In this document: positions 1-5,772 of the stretch, in pieces | Position numbering within the stretch: the stretch's first letter is position 1 | Layout of the letters: every line of letters begins with the position of its first letter | Origin: JAYWAM01 sp043782425 | Lineage (GTDB): Bacteria > Pseudomonadota > Gammaproteobacteria > Burkholderiales > Usitatibacteraceae | Assembly (NCBI GenBank): GCA_043782425.1 | Contig: JAYWAM010000161.1 | Location: 1 to 5,772, forward strand | Reading direction: 5' to 3' | Length of the DNA: 5,772 nucleotides | The notes under the pieces: model-generated | What the model was told of the DNA's origin: nothing | What the model saw: only the letters and a program-made list of their open reading frames with translations | Database searches by the model: none | Translations under genes and position numbers: made by a program

Positions 1-286
1 GGCTGTGCACGCTGGCGCGGATTCCCGCAGGTTGGTCGATGGAGACTTGCTCAGTAATGGCGATATGCATCGATAAATGCAAAAACGGGTTGGTTTCGCC
101 TTGCTCCGGCAGGTATTCGCGTTCGACATATTTTTCACGCGCTTCGAGCATGGCGTGATATTCGGGATGCCTGGCGATCAACTCCGCCGCCACGCTTTCA
201 AGCGGCGTGAGCGCTAACGAGTCGCGATATTTGCGCCACGACTCGAACAGAAAATCTCTGGCTTGATCGCGTGTAGGGTTGAACAT
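1..286 (-). CDS. DUF1841 family protein (partial, C-terminus outside window)
   Basis: The minus-strand frame starts at ATG (286-284) and stays open to the window edge, giving 95 complete codons with no stop. The N-terminus reads MFNPTRDQARDFLFESWRKY, and residues 64-90 contain ETNPFLHLSMHIAITEQ followed by a SIDQPAGIR stretch. These are the hallmarks of the DUF1841 family, small cytoplasmic proteins of roughly 140-150 residues in Beta- and Gammaproteobacteria with no established function, so about a third of the protein is probably missing. The protein is charged and helical, with no signal peptide or membrane segment. It begins only 7 nt after the stop of the ThiS/MoaD-like gene and has no clear Shine-Dalgarno, so translation is probably coupled to the upstream gene. 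The family call is from recognition of the motifs. No biochemical role can be read from the sequence. Confidence 0.85.
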   Translation of the reverse strand, partial: MFNPTRDQARDFLFESWRKYRDSLALTPLESVAAELIARHPEYHAMLEAREKYVEREYLPEQGETNPFLHLSMHIAITEQVSIDQPAGIRASVHS

Positions 287-293
287 TTGTGGC

Positions 294-548
294 TTAACCA
301 CCTGCGATGGGGGGCCAGATAGCCAGCACGTCGTTTTCCACGAAGGTTCGAGCTGCCCGTTCTGCTGGCGCAATATAGACGCCGTTCACCAACACCAGAT
401 GCACCAGCTTGGGCGGCAGGTTAAGTGGGGCAATGATAGTTGCCAGCGTCGCGCTCTCGTCTATGTCAAGCGGCATCAGGTTATCGCGCCGCGCTTCAGC
501 GGGGAGATAGTCGGTGAGCGTGGCGTAGAGCTTGAGTGTGATGCGCAT
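294..548 (-). CDS. ThiS/MoaD-like beta-grasp sulfur-carrier protein
   Basis: This 84-residue protein begins MRITLKLYATLTDYLP, has the beta-grasp turn LVLVNGVYI near residues 51-59, and ends IWPPIAGG. Size, beta-strand pattern and the C-terminal Gly-Gly match the ThiS/MoaD ubiquitin-like family. In that family the terminal glycine is adenylated by an E1-like enzyme and carries sulfur as a thiocarboxylate for molybdopterin, thiamine or thiolation chemistry. I chose the ATG at 548, which gives the canonical beta-strand start. An in-frame ATG at 596 would add 16 residues that only overlap the upstream reductase gene. The start lies 13 nt after the stop of the oxidoreductase with only a weak purine-rich site, suggesting translational coupling. 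No E1 (MoeB/ThiF), MoaE or ThiG is in the window, so the pathway is open. Because it sits beside an FAD oxidoreductase, the tungsten/molybdenum aldehyde oxidoreductase accessory MoaD is the most attractive comparison. Confidence 0.87.
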   Translation of the reverse strand: MRITLKLYATLTDYLPAEARRDNLMPLDIDESATLATIIAPLNLPPKLVHLVLVNGVYIAPAERAARTFVENDVLAIWPPIAGG

Positions 549-561
549 GAATTTGCCGCGC

Positions 562-1815
562 TCAGGATGCGGCTTGCGCGCGCGCCAGATAAGCATCCAT
601 CAGTCGCGTCGGATCGTCGAGTAGTTTGCGTTTCCATTCGCCCAGCTTTATGCGCCCCTGAATCAGGCCGCGTATGACCCCCACATGATTGGTGAGACCC
701 AGGCTGGTGGCGCCGATCAGCAGGTCATTCTTAAATTCGAGGCGCAGATACTTGAAGGCGGCTTCATCCTTGATTTCCACATACGCACCGCCTTGATCCT
801 TGGGGACGCCCCACCATTGCCCGAACGATGAGGCGATGAGGCCGACGCTGTCGAGCACATTCATGGCGAGATTGCCGCGCGCCGCGACGGATTTCCCCAC
901 CATGTTGAGCGCCGCGATGCGCGCTTCATCGGCGGCCACCGGCTGGATGGCGTTCACCTCGCGCTTAGCGCTGCAAAAATCGAGCGACTGCGACACATCG
1001 CCTGCCGCAAAAATTCCAGGCACATTGGTTTGCATGTATTCATCGACCAGAATACCTTGCTCACATTCGATGCCGCTACCTTGCAGGAAGGCGATATTCG
1101 GCTTCACGCCGGTGGCGGAGATGATAACATCGGCTTCGATGCTCGTGCCGTTGCCGAGCTTGGCAGAAAGTTTTCCCGCAGAGGGGGTGATGGCGTCAAC
1201 ACGCGTATCGGTAATGACATGGATGCCTTTGTTCACGCACCACTGCTTGATCATCGCGCCCGCGCCTTCTGTCATCATTCGCGGCATCATGCGGTTTCCC
1301 ATTTCGACGATGGTCAGATCAACGCCGCGCGCGGCCAGCGCTTCCATGATGATGCAGCCGATGAAACCCGCGCCCATCTGTAGCACCTTGGCGCCAGGTT
1401 TGGCGAGCGCCATGATGTGGCGCGCATCGGCCAGCGTCCAGCAGGGATGGACATGGGCAGAATCGATGCCGGGAATCGGCGGGCGGTTAGGGACCGAGCC
1501 GCTGGCGATAAGCAGTTTGTCGAAGCGCACAAGCTCGCCGCTATCGTATTTCACGCTGCGCGATTTAGTCTCAAGCTGCGTGGCGCGAGCCGTCTTCAAG
1601 GTGATATTCAGATGCGCGAAATGCTTGGCGTCTTTGCGCAGCCAGGCGCCTTGTTCGTTGATGGCGCCTATCAGCAAATACGGAATCGCCATGCGCGAGT
1701 AAGGCGGCTCAGGTTCGTCGCCGAGCAGCGTAATACTGTCAGCGGGTGCGTGCTTGCGTAGGGTCTCGGCGGCAATGACGCCGGCCGGCCCGTTACCGAT
1801 AATGACGTGGTGCAT
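562..1815 (-). CDS. NAD(P)/FAD-dependent oxidoreductase (pyridine nucleotide-disulfide reductase fold, no redox disulfide)
   Basis: This 417-residue flavoprotein has the two-dinucleotide-fold architecture. An FAD-binding GNGPAG lies at residues 7-12, the second (NAD(P)H) Rossmann motif GAGFIG at 148-153, the linking ATG at 234-236, and the FAD ribityl-contacting TNVPGIFAAGD at 263-273. A C-terminal domain follows from about 310. The stretch PPYSRMAIPYLL (37-48) is typical of reductases related to NirB, ferredoxin reductases and the FAD subunits of aldehyde oxidoreductases. There is no CxxxxC pair near the FAD site (cysteines only at 125, 154, 193, 251 and 281), so it is not a classical disulfide reductase. 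It probably passes electrons between NAD(P)H and a protein or iron-sulfur partner in the cytoplasm. It starts at ATG 1815 behind a perfect AGGAGG and heads an operon with a ThiS/MoaD-like gene and DUF1841. Fold and cofactors are well supported; the partner and substrate are not. Confidence 0.9.
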   Translation of the reverse strand: MHHVIIGNGPAGVIAAETLRKHAPADSITLLGDEPEPPYSRMAIPYLLIGAINEQGAWLRKDAKHFAHLNITLKTARATQLETKSRSVKYDSGELVRFDKLLIASGSVPNRPPIPGIDSAHVHPCWTLADARHIMALAKPGAKVLQMGAGFIGCIIMEALAARGVDLTIVEMGNRMMPRMMTEGAGAMIKQWCVNKGIHVITDTRVDAITPSAGKLSAKLGNGTSIEADVIISATGVKPNIAFLQGSGIECEQGILVDEYMQTNVPGIFAAGDVSQSLDFCSAKREVNAIQPVAADEARIAALNMVGKSVAARGNLAMNVLDSVGLIASSFGQWWGVPKDQGGAYVEIKDEAAFKYLRLEFKNDLLIGATSLGLTNHVGVIRGLIQGRIKLGEWKRKLLDDPTRLMDAYLARAQAAS

Positions 1816-1820
1816 GAATG

Positions 1821-1826
1821 CCTCCT
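1821..1826 (-). promoter_or_regulatory. Consensus Shine-Dalgarno of the FAD oxidoreductase gene
   Basis: Read on the minus strand this is AGGAGG, five bases before the ATG at 1815. It is the only full consensus ribosome binding site in the window. It fixes the reductase start and marks this gene as the well-translated head of the three-gene operon. Confidence 0.85.
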
Positions 1827-1840
1827 AATTTACTGACGTT

Positions 1841-2036
1841 TTAGTCGCTTACCTTAGAAGTGCGCAACAACAATCTCAGCATAGCCGCGTTGAGCTGGCT
1901 GGTTGCCACCGGTTTATGCAGCAGCAATGCGACGGATTGCCAAGCTGATATAAATTCCTCAAAAACTTTATCCGTTTGTCCCCTGGGAATGCTGACACCT
2001 TAAAGTAGGAATGGCGAATGGAAAATCCCGGCAAAT
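1841..2036 (-). pseudogene. Frameshifted relic of a response-regulator receiver (CheY-like) domain C-terminus
   Basis: No intact gene lies between the glycosylase stop and the reductase ribosome binding site, but two minus-strand frames together resemble the last half of a receiver domain. From about 1998 one frame reads VSAFPGD, then 12 residues, then YQLG (to 1939), like strand beta4 with its conserved Ser/Thr-Ala and helix alpha4. From 1933 a second frame reads VALLLHKPVATSQLNAAMLR and continues to a TAA at 1841-1843. That matches beta5 with the conserved Lys-Pro (1915-1910) and helix alpha5. The two pieces join with a 5-nt gap, so one small indel separates them. The second frame has no ATG or GTG start between its upstream TAA (near 2001) and the HKPV motif. 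The domain's first half, with the phosphorylated Asp, is absent apart from a possible DLPGFS at 2037-2020. Bases 1921-2040 are only 44% G+C (53 of 120). The similarity is by eye; an unrelated spacer is the alternative. Confidence 0.5.
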
Positions 2037-2654
2037 CTAATATTCCACCGGAACCGGATCGAGGCTGCGCCACATATACCAGGTCGCTACCGTGCACCAC
2101 GGCTCCCAGCATTGCGCGATTTTACGCATCTCATCTTTGCTGAGCGGCGCGCCCTGGTTGTAGTGGCGTTCCATGGCGCGTTGCAGGCCGATGTCGTCCA
2201 CCGGCAATACGTTGGGACGCAGCAGATAGAACATGAGGAACATTTCCGCCGTCCAGCGGCCTATGCCCTTGACCTCGGCCAGTTCGCGGATGATGGTCTC
2301 CTCGTCTTCACGCGCCCAGCGGCGCGGCTTGATGCGACCATCGGCGAAGTGCAAGGCGAGGTCTTTAATGTAAGCGACTTTCTGCCAGGAAAGGCCGCAG
2401 TTGCGTAACTCTTCGTCGTTCTTCGCCAGCACATTTTCAGGTGATATCTTGCCCACGGCGGCGGCGACTCGATTCCACACCGATTGCGCTGCCTTGACGG
2501 AAATCTGCTGTCCCGTTATCGAGCGCGCCAGCGTGGAGAAGGCGTTGCCTCGGCTGCGTAGATTAGCCTCAGGAAAGGCTCTGACGAGTTTTTTGAGGAC
2601 CGGGTCGCGTTTAGAGAGAAGGCGCGCGGCTTCGTGCCAGTATGCAGGAGTCAT
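2037..2654 (-). CDS. alkA: DNA-3-methyladenine glycosylase II (AlkA/Mag1-like HhH-GPD family)
   Basis: This 205-residue base-excision enzyme hydrolyses the N-glycosidic bond of alkylated purines such as 3-methyladenine in DNA. The helix-hairpin-helix lies around 122-142 (ELAEVKGIGRWTAEMFLM), followed by the Pro/Asp loop LPVDDIGLQRA at 150-160. D154 aligns with the catalytic aspartate of E. coli AlkA. SITGQQISVKAA (45-56) and the later WEPWCTVATWYMWR segment (183-196) are also typical of the AlkA branch. The four-cysteine iron-sulfur loop of endonuclease III/MutY is missing, which argues against those relatives. At 205 residues it lacks the extra N-terminal domain of E. coli AlkA (282 residues) and matches the compact Mag1-type proteins. 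It starts at ATG 2654, 26 nt after the DUF2062 stop, without a clear Shine-Dalgarno, so it is probably co-transcribed with that gene. It has no Ada-like regulator beside it. Confidence 0.9.
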   Translation of the reverse strand: MTPAYWHEAARLLSKRDPVLKKLVRAFPEANLRSRGNAFSTLARSITGQQISVKAAQSVWNRVAAAVGKISPENVLAKNDEELRNCGLSWQKVAYIKDLALHFADGRIKPRRWAREDEETIIRELAEVKGIGRWTAEMFLMFYLLRPNVLPVDDIGLQRAMERHYNQGAPLSKDEMRKIAQCWEPWCTVATWYMWRSLDPVPVEY

Positions 2655-2680
2655 GTGATGAGAGGCTTATGAGTGATGAG

Positions 2681-3238
2681 TCAAAGCAGGTAGCGGCGCG
2701 CGCGCAGGCGTGCACGACGGCGCCACGCCAGCGTCACCATGGCGCGCCAGATGAGCATGGTGGCGAAGTAACCGCCTATGGCGAAAACAACGCATTGAAT
2801 GGCGAGGCCAATAAGCAGCGTGTTGCCCGCCATTGCCATCCAATGTAGAAATTGGGGGAAAAAATTCCATAGCGCCTCCCAACTCCATATGGTATCGGGC
2901 GGAATCATGGGTGGCGAGGATTCACCGGTGACCAGGCTGCCGATGTTAAAGGCCAGAATGTAGAGCGGAACGAAGGTCAGCGGGTTGGTATAAAGCGTGG
3001 TAAACATCGCAGCGGGAATATTGGCTCGCAAAGGGATGGCGACAATCGCGCCCAACAGCATCTGCACCGGCCCGGGGATGAGTCCGGTGACCAGGCCAAT
3101 GGCCACCCCCAGCGCCACGGAGCGGCGATGCAGATGCCACAGCCGCGGGTGGGTGAGGCGCGGCGCGAGCCAGCGCAGCCAGCGGTTATCGCGGACTGAT
3201 TCGGGGGTTGGCAGATATTTACGAAGTGTTTTGCGCAC
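2681..3238 (-). CDS. DUF2062 family inner-membrane protein
   Basis: With a GTG start at 3238 the protein has 185 residues and begins MRKTLRKYLPTPESVRDNRW, the usual N-terminus of DUF2062 proteins. Family motifs follow: HLHRRSVALGVAIGL (about 35-49), GLIPGP (52-57) and TLYTNP (81-86). Hydrophobic segments lie near 41-68, 75-103 and 132-167, and the C-terminus is arginine-rich (172-182), suggesting an inner-membrane protein with a basic cytoplasmic tail. The family's biochemical role is not established. The frame stays open 16 codons further to a TTG at 3286, but those residues (WIFNPNAIPPCPADN) are unlike family N-termini. That longer start would also leave only 12 nt before the divergent comEC start, so I prefer 3238. 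Neither start has a good Shine-Dalgarno. It is followed by the glycosylase gene. Adjacency of DUF2062 and comEC is, from memory, common in Betaproteobacteria. Confidence 0.85.
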   Translation of the reverse strand: MRKTLRKYLPTPESVRDNRWLRWLAPRLTHPRLWHLHRRSVALGVAIGLVTGLIPGPVQMLLGAIVAIPLRANIPAAMFTTLYTNPLTFVPLYILAFNIGSLVTGESSPPMIPPDTIWSWEALWNFFPQFLHWMAMAGNTLLIGLAIQCVVFAIGGYFATMLIWRAMVTLAWRRRARLRARRYLL

Positions 3239-3257
3239 GTTGTCGGCGGGGCAGGGT

Positions 3258-3286
3258 GGTATAGCGTTAGGATTGAAAATCCACAA
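3258..3286 (-). promoter_or_regulatory. Possible sigma-70 promoter for the DUF2062 gene
   Basis: On the minus strand TTGTGG (3286-3281) and TATACC (3263-3258) are separated by exactly 17 bases. They match the -35 and -10 consensus at three and four of six positions. Transcription would start about 13-15 bases before the GTG at 3238, which fits that start and would place the alternative TTG start inside the promoter. The match is weak and could be chance. Confidence 0.25.
3270..3282. promoter_or_regulatory. Short dyad in the comEC/DUF2062 divergent region
   Basis: GGATT-GAA-AATCC is a perfect 5-bp inverted repeat with a 3-base centre, 16 bases before the comEC start and inside the putative DUF2062 promoter spacer. 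The position would suit an operator serving both divergent genes, but such a short palindrome is expected by chance fairly often. No regulator can be named. Confidence 0.2.
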
Positions 3287-3298
3287 AAAACTATTGCC

Positions 3299-5701
3299 TT
3301 GCGTATCGCTATTCTCTCATTTGTAGGCGGAGTTTTCTGGTTACAACAACAGGAGGCTCTGCCTGGCCTCGTCTGGACGCCGTTAAGCGGTGTTGTGTAC
3401 GGTGTCGCACTGCTGCTCATTTTGCTACTCGTTTGGCAACTAAGTAAGGTTGAAAATCTGTGGGCGCGCGGGTTGCGCTGGCTCTTAGTGATAGCAAGTT
3501 GCACCGCACTCGGTGTGGCATGGGCTGCGACGCTGGCATCAATGCGACTAGCCGACGAACTGCCGCTTGCCTGGCAAGGGCGCGATATCGAAATCAGCGG
3601 CGTGGTGGCAAACCTGCCCACCATCACTGATCGTGGCTCACGCTTTGATTTCGTTATTGAAAAAGTGCTGACGCCAGAGGCGAAGGCGCCTGAGCATATT
3701 TCGCTCAACTGGTACGCCGAAACAGGCCGTGGCGGCGACGACGTTGCCGCGCCTGCAGATTTACGTCCCGGCCAGCGCTGGCATCTTACGGTGCGCTTGA
3801 GGCGTCCGCACGGAACGGCCAATCCTAATGGTTTTGATTTCGAGGCGTGGGCGCTGGAACGTAATATCCGCGCCAGCGGTTATATCAGACCAAAGGGTGT
3901 GAATGAAATGCTTGCGCAGCATGTGGAGGGCTATCGCATCGACCAGATGCGCGCGGCAATACGTGATCGCTTCAACGCCGTGTTGCAGGACGATCCCTAT
4001 CGCGGCGTGTTGATTGCGCTTGCCATCGGCGAGCAAAACGCCATCCCGTCCGAACAGTGGAAGACTTTCTGGCGCACCGGCGTCGGTCATTTGATGAGCA
4101 TTTCCGGGCTGCACATCACTATGGTGGCGAGCCTCATCTACGCGCTGACATTTTTCTTTTGGGCGCGCGTACAAACGCTGGCATTGCGCCTCCCGGCGCA
4201 GAAAGCGGCGGCGCTGGCGGGTATGTTCGCCGCGCTCGGTTATTCACTTATCGCCGGTTTTTCGGTGCCCGCGCAGCGTACTTTTTTCATGCTCTCGGTA
4301 GTGGCCATTGCGCTGTGGAGCGGGCGCATCTCTACGCCTTCGCGCGTGCTGTGCTGGGCGCTGTTGCTGGTGTTGCTGCTCGACCCCTGGGCGGTGCTGG
4401 CGCCGGGGTTCTGGCTGTCATTTGGCGCTGTGGCGATGATTTTTTATGTGAGTGCAGGCAGGACAGGACGTGTCGGTGTGCTGCGTGCTGCGGCTACCAC
4501 ACAGGTTGCCGTCACGCTCGGTTTGCTGCCGATGCTGCTCGCGCTGTTTCAGGAAGTGTCGCTGATTTCACCGCTGGCTAATGCTTTTGCCATTCCACTG
4601 GTGAGCCTGGTCGTTGTCCCGATCACCTTAATCGCCGCCGTGATTCCGCTCGACGCTCTCATGCATCTGGCGCACTGGTTGATGGTGATGTGCATGCAGC
4701 CGCTCGATTGGCTGGCCGGTCTCCCCGCAGCAGTGTGGGAGAACCACGCGCCCGCACCGTGGAGCGTAGTGCTGGCAATGCTGGGTTGCGCGTGGCTTTT
4801 GCTGCCGCGCGGATTCCCCACGCGCTGGTTGGGAATTGTCTGGATGTTGCCGCTGTTTCTGGTTGTCCCGCCGCGCCCTGCACAGGGTGAGATGTGGATG
4901 ACAGTGCTCGACGTGGGGCAGGGGCTGGCGTTGTCGATACAGACAGCTACGCATGCGCTGGTGTACGACACCGGCCCGTCGTGGAACCCCGATGCCGACA
5001 GCGGCAGCCGCATCGTCGTGCCATTTTTGCGTGGTGCGGGAATCCGCAGGCTCGATGGTCTTATCGTCAGCCATCGAGACAATGATCATGCGGGCGGTGC
5101 TATTTCTATCCTCGACGCGCGCCCAACTACATGGTTGTTGTCATCCTTGTCCGACGACAATGAAATAATTTCGCATGCCACGCAAGCGCTGCGCTGCGCC
5201 GCCGGGCAGGTGTGGGATTGGGATGGCGTGCGTTTCACCATTCTGCACCCTGCTGCGGAAAGCTATGCGATTGAAAGCATCAAGATTAATGATCGCGGTT
5301 GCGTACTTAAGGTGGAAAGCAGCGGTGGCAGCATCTTGATTCCCGCCGACATCGAAAAGCGTTCTGAAGTTGAACTATTCAAAGGCGACAAGGCCCTGCT
5401 CAAGGCCGACGTGCTGCTGGTCCCGCACCACGGCAGCAAGACCTCATCGACCGTGGATTTCATCAGCGCTGTGGCGCCGCAAGTGGCGATCTATTCGGTA
5501 GGCTACCGTAATCGCTTCCGCCATCCGCACCCCGATGTCGTAGCGCGCTACCAGCAATTTGGCAGCAAGTTACTGCGCACCGATGAGACAGGAGCAATCA
5601 GCGTTCAATTTGCTAAGGGCGGGTGGAAAATTGAAACGCAGCGCGACAAGCAAAAACGCTATTGGCATGATGTGCCGCGCTTGGATGGGGCGAGTGACTA
5701 A
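3299..5701 (+). CDS. comEC: ComEC/Rec2 family DNA internalization channel protein
   Basis: At 800 residues this is a full-length ComEC, the inner-membrane channel that passes single-stranded DNA into the cytoplasm during natural transformation. Hydrophobic segments at about 3-15, 31-47 and 60-81 precede a soluble OB-like N-terminal domain (about 90-200). The multi-helix competence domain (about 220-525) opens with ALAIGEQNAIP (240-250) and GHLMSISGLHIT (263-274). The C-terminal metallo-beta-lactamase domain (about 530-775) has VLDVGQG (536-542), SHRDNDHAGG (591-600, HxDxDH ligands H592, D594, D596, H597), PADIE (682-686, D684) and PHHGSKTSS (709-717). All expected metal ligands appear present, so nuclease activity is possible. 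The start is a TTG at 3299. No ATG or GTG lies upstream in frame, the first in-frame ATG is codon 82, and the residues after TTG (RIAILSFVGGVFWLQ) are typical of ComEC N-termini. No Shine-Dalgarno is visible. The gene is divergent from DUF2062. Confidence 0.95.
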   Translation: MRIAILSFVGGVFWLQQQEALPGLVWTPLSGVVYGVALLLILLLVWQLSKVENLWARGLRWLLVIASCTALGVAWAATLASMRLADELPLAWQGRDIEISGVVANLPTITDRGSRFDFVIEKVLTPEAKAPEHISLNWYAETGRGGDDVAAPADLRPGQRWHLTVRLRRPHGTANPNGFDFEAWALERNIRASGYIRPKGVNEMLAQHVEGYRIDQMRAAIRDRFNAVLQDDPYRGVLIALAIGEQNAIPSEQWKTFWRTGVGHLMSISGLHITMVASLIYALTFFFWARVQTLALRLPAQKAAALAGMFAALGYSLIAGFSVPAQRTFFMLSVVAIALWSGRISTPSRVLCWALLLVLLLDPWAVLAPGFWLSFGAVAMIFYVSAGRTGRVGVLRAAATTQVAVTLGLLPMLLALFQEVSLISPLANAFAIPLVSLVVVPITLIAAVIPLDALMHLAHWLMVMCMQPLDWLAGLPAAVWENHAPAPWSVVLAMLGCAWLLLPRGFPTRWLGIVWMLPLFLVVPPRPAQGEMWMTVLDVGQGLALSIQTATHALVYDTGPSWNPDADSGSRIVVPFLRGAGIRRLDGLIVSHRDNDHAGGAISILDARPTTWLLSSLSDDNEIISHATQALRCAAGQVWDWDGVRFTILHPAAESYAIESIKINDRGCVLKVESSGGSILIPADIEKRSEVELFKGDKALLKADVLLVPHHGSKTSSTVDFISAVAPQVAIYSVGYRNRFRHPHPDVVARYQQFGSKLLRTDETGAISVQFAKGGWKIETQRDKQKRYWHDVPRLDGASD

Positions 5702-5764
5702 TTTCATTTCAAATTCATCAGCACATTGAAAATGGCCGTAACTATAGAAATCTTGATAAGAAAT

Positions 5765-5769
5765 GAGGT
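5765..5769 (+). promoter_or_regulatory. Probable Shine-Dalgarno for a gene starting just beyond the window
   Basis: GAGGT is complementary to the 16S rRNA anti-Shine-Dalgarno and lies three bases from the window end. The 71 bases after the comEC stop contain no gene and no strong terminator, so a co-directional gene may follow in the same transcript. In many betaproteobacteria comEC is followed by an ExbB/TolQ-type gene; that identity is a guess from context. Confidence 0.35.
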
Positions 5770-5772
5770 AAC

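Noticed and set aside
549..596. An upstream ATG at 596 as the start of the ThiS/MoaD-like gene.
   Set aside because: The 16 extra residues are basic, unlike family N-termini, and are encoded by sequence overlapping the oxidoreductase 3' end. The ATG at 548 gives the standard beta-grasp start.
800..1702. A 300-codon plus-strand open frame opposite the FAD oxidoreductase.
   Set aside because: It is antisense to a gene with clear FAD and NAD(P) motifs, and its translation is low-complexity Ser/Ala/Pro/Met-rich with no recognisable domain. It is a composition-driven shadow.
1876..2112. A 78-codon minus-strand open frame as an intact small gene.
   Set aside because: Its first half overlaps the end of the glycosylase gene out of frame, and no ribosome binding site is seen. 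The part beyond the glycosylase stop is better explained as one frame of the receiver-domain relic.
2655..2680. The direct repeat GTGATGAG at 2655-2662 and 2673-2680 between the DUF2062 and glycosylase genes.
   Set aside because: Two 8-base copies in a 26-base spacer with no further copies or associated mobile element are not enough to call a functional repeat or target-site duplication.
2977..3822. A 281-codon minus-strand open frame spanning the start of comEC and part of DUF2062.
   Set aside because: It overlaps two well-supported genes, one in the same strand but another frame and one antisense. Its Ser/Thr/Pro-rich translation shows no domain.
4057..5089. Several long open frames on both strands inside comEC (for example 4057-4581 plus and 4549-5082 minus).
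   Set aside because: All lie within the intact 800-residue comEC frame and have Ala/Gly/Arg- or Ser/Thr-rich translations without motifs.
5704..5766. A terminator after comEC (TTTCAA/TTGAAA hairpin at 5707-5731, or TCATTTC/GAAATGA pairing 5704-5710 with 5760-5766).
   Set aside because: The stems are six or seven mostly A-T pairs with long loops and no following T-run, so they do not support a rho-independent terminator.

Overview
The window looks like a chromosomal, housekeeping-type segment of a betaproteobacterium, plausibly from the Nitrosomonadales/Gallionellaceae side. This is inferred from three things: a DUF1841 protein that reads like the betaproteobacterial versions, a DUF2062 gene next to a full-length comEC, and a moderately high G+C content. 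I see no rRNA, tRNA, CRISPR array, insertion sequence or phage gene. The organism call is inference from protein style, not a database match.

Layout. Positions 1-1815 hold a tight three-gene minus-strand operon: an FAD/NAD(P)-dependent oxidoreductase (562-1815, with a consensus ribosome binding site), a ThiS/MoaD-like beta-grasp protein ending in Gly-Gly (294-548), and a DUF1841 protein that runs off the left edge (1-286). The gaps are 13 and 7 nt, so the three are almost certainly co-transcribed. Positions 1816-2036 contain no intact gene. They appear to carry a frameshifted relic of the C-terminal half of a CheY-like receiver domain. Positions 2037-3238 hold a second minus-strand pair: a short AlkA-type DNA glycosylase and, upstream of it, a DUF2062 membrane protein. 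A short divergent region (3239-3298) separates this pair from comEC (3299-5701, plus strand), which is complete with its N-terminal domain, competence membrane domain and metallo-beta-lactamase domain. The last 71 nt are non-coding and end in a Shine-Dalgarno-like sequence, so another plus-strand gene probably starts just outside the window.

How the genes may work together. ComEC forms the inner-membrane channel that brings single-stranded DNA into the cytoplasm during natural transformation. The glycosylase removes alkylated bases from DNA; its closeness to comEC need not mean a shared pathway. The oxidoreductase plus ThiS/MoaD pair recalls the accessory genes found with tungsten aldehyde:ferredoxin oxidoreductases, but no such catalytic subunit lies in this window, so the partner of the pair is unknown.

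The points most worth a second look are the receiver-domain relic at 1841-2036, the FAD/ThiS/DUF1841 operon without a visible catalytic partner, and comEC starting with TTG without a recognisable ribosome binding site. I did not find convincing evidence of a wholly new system.
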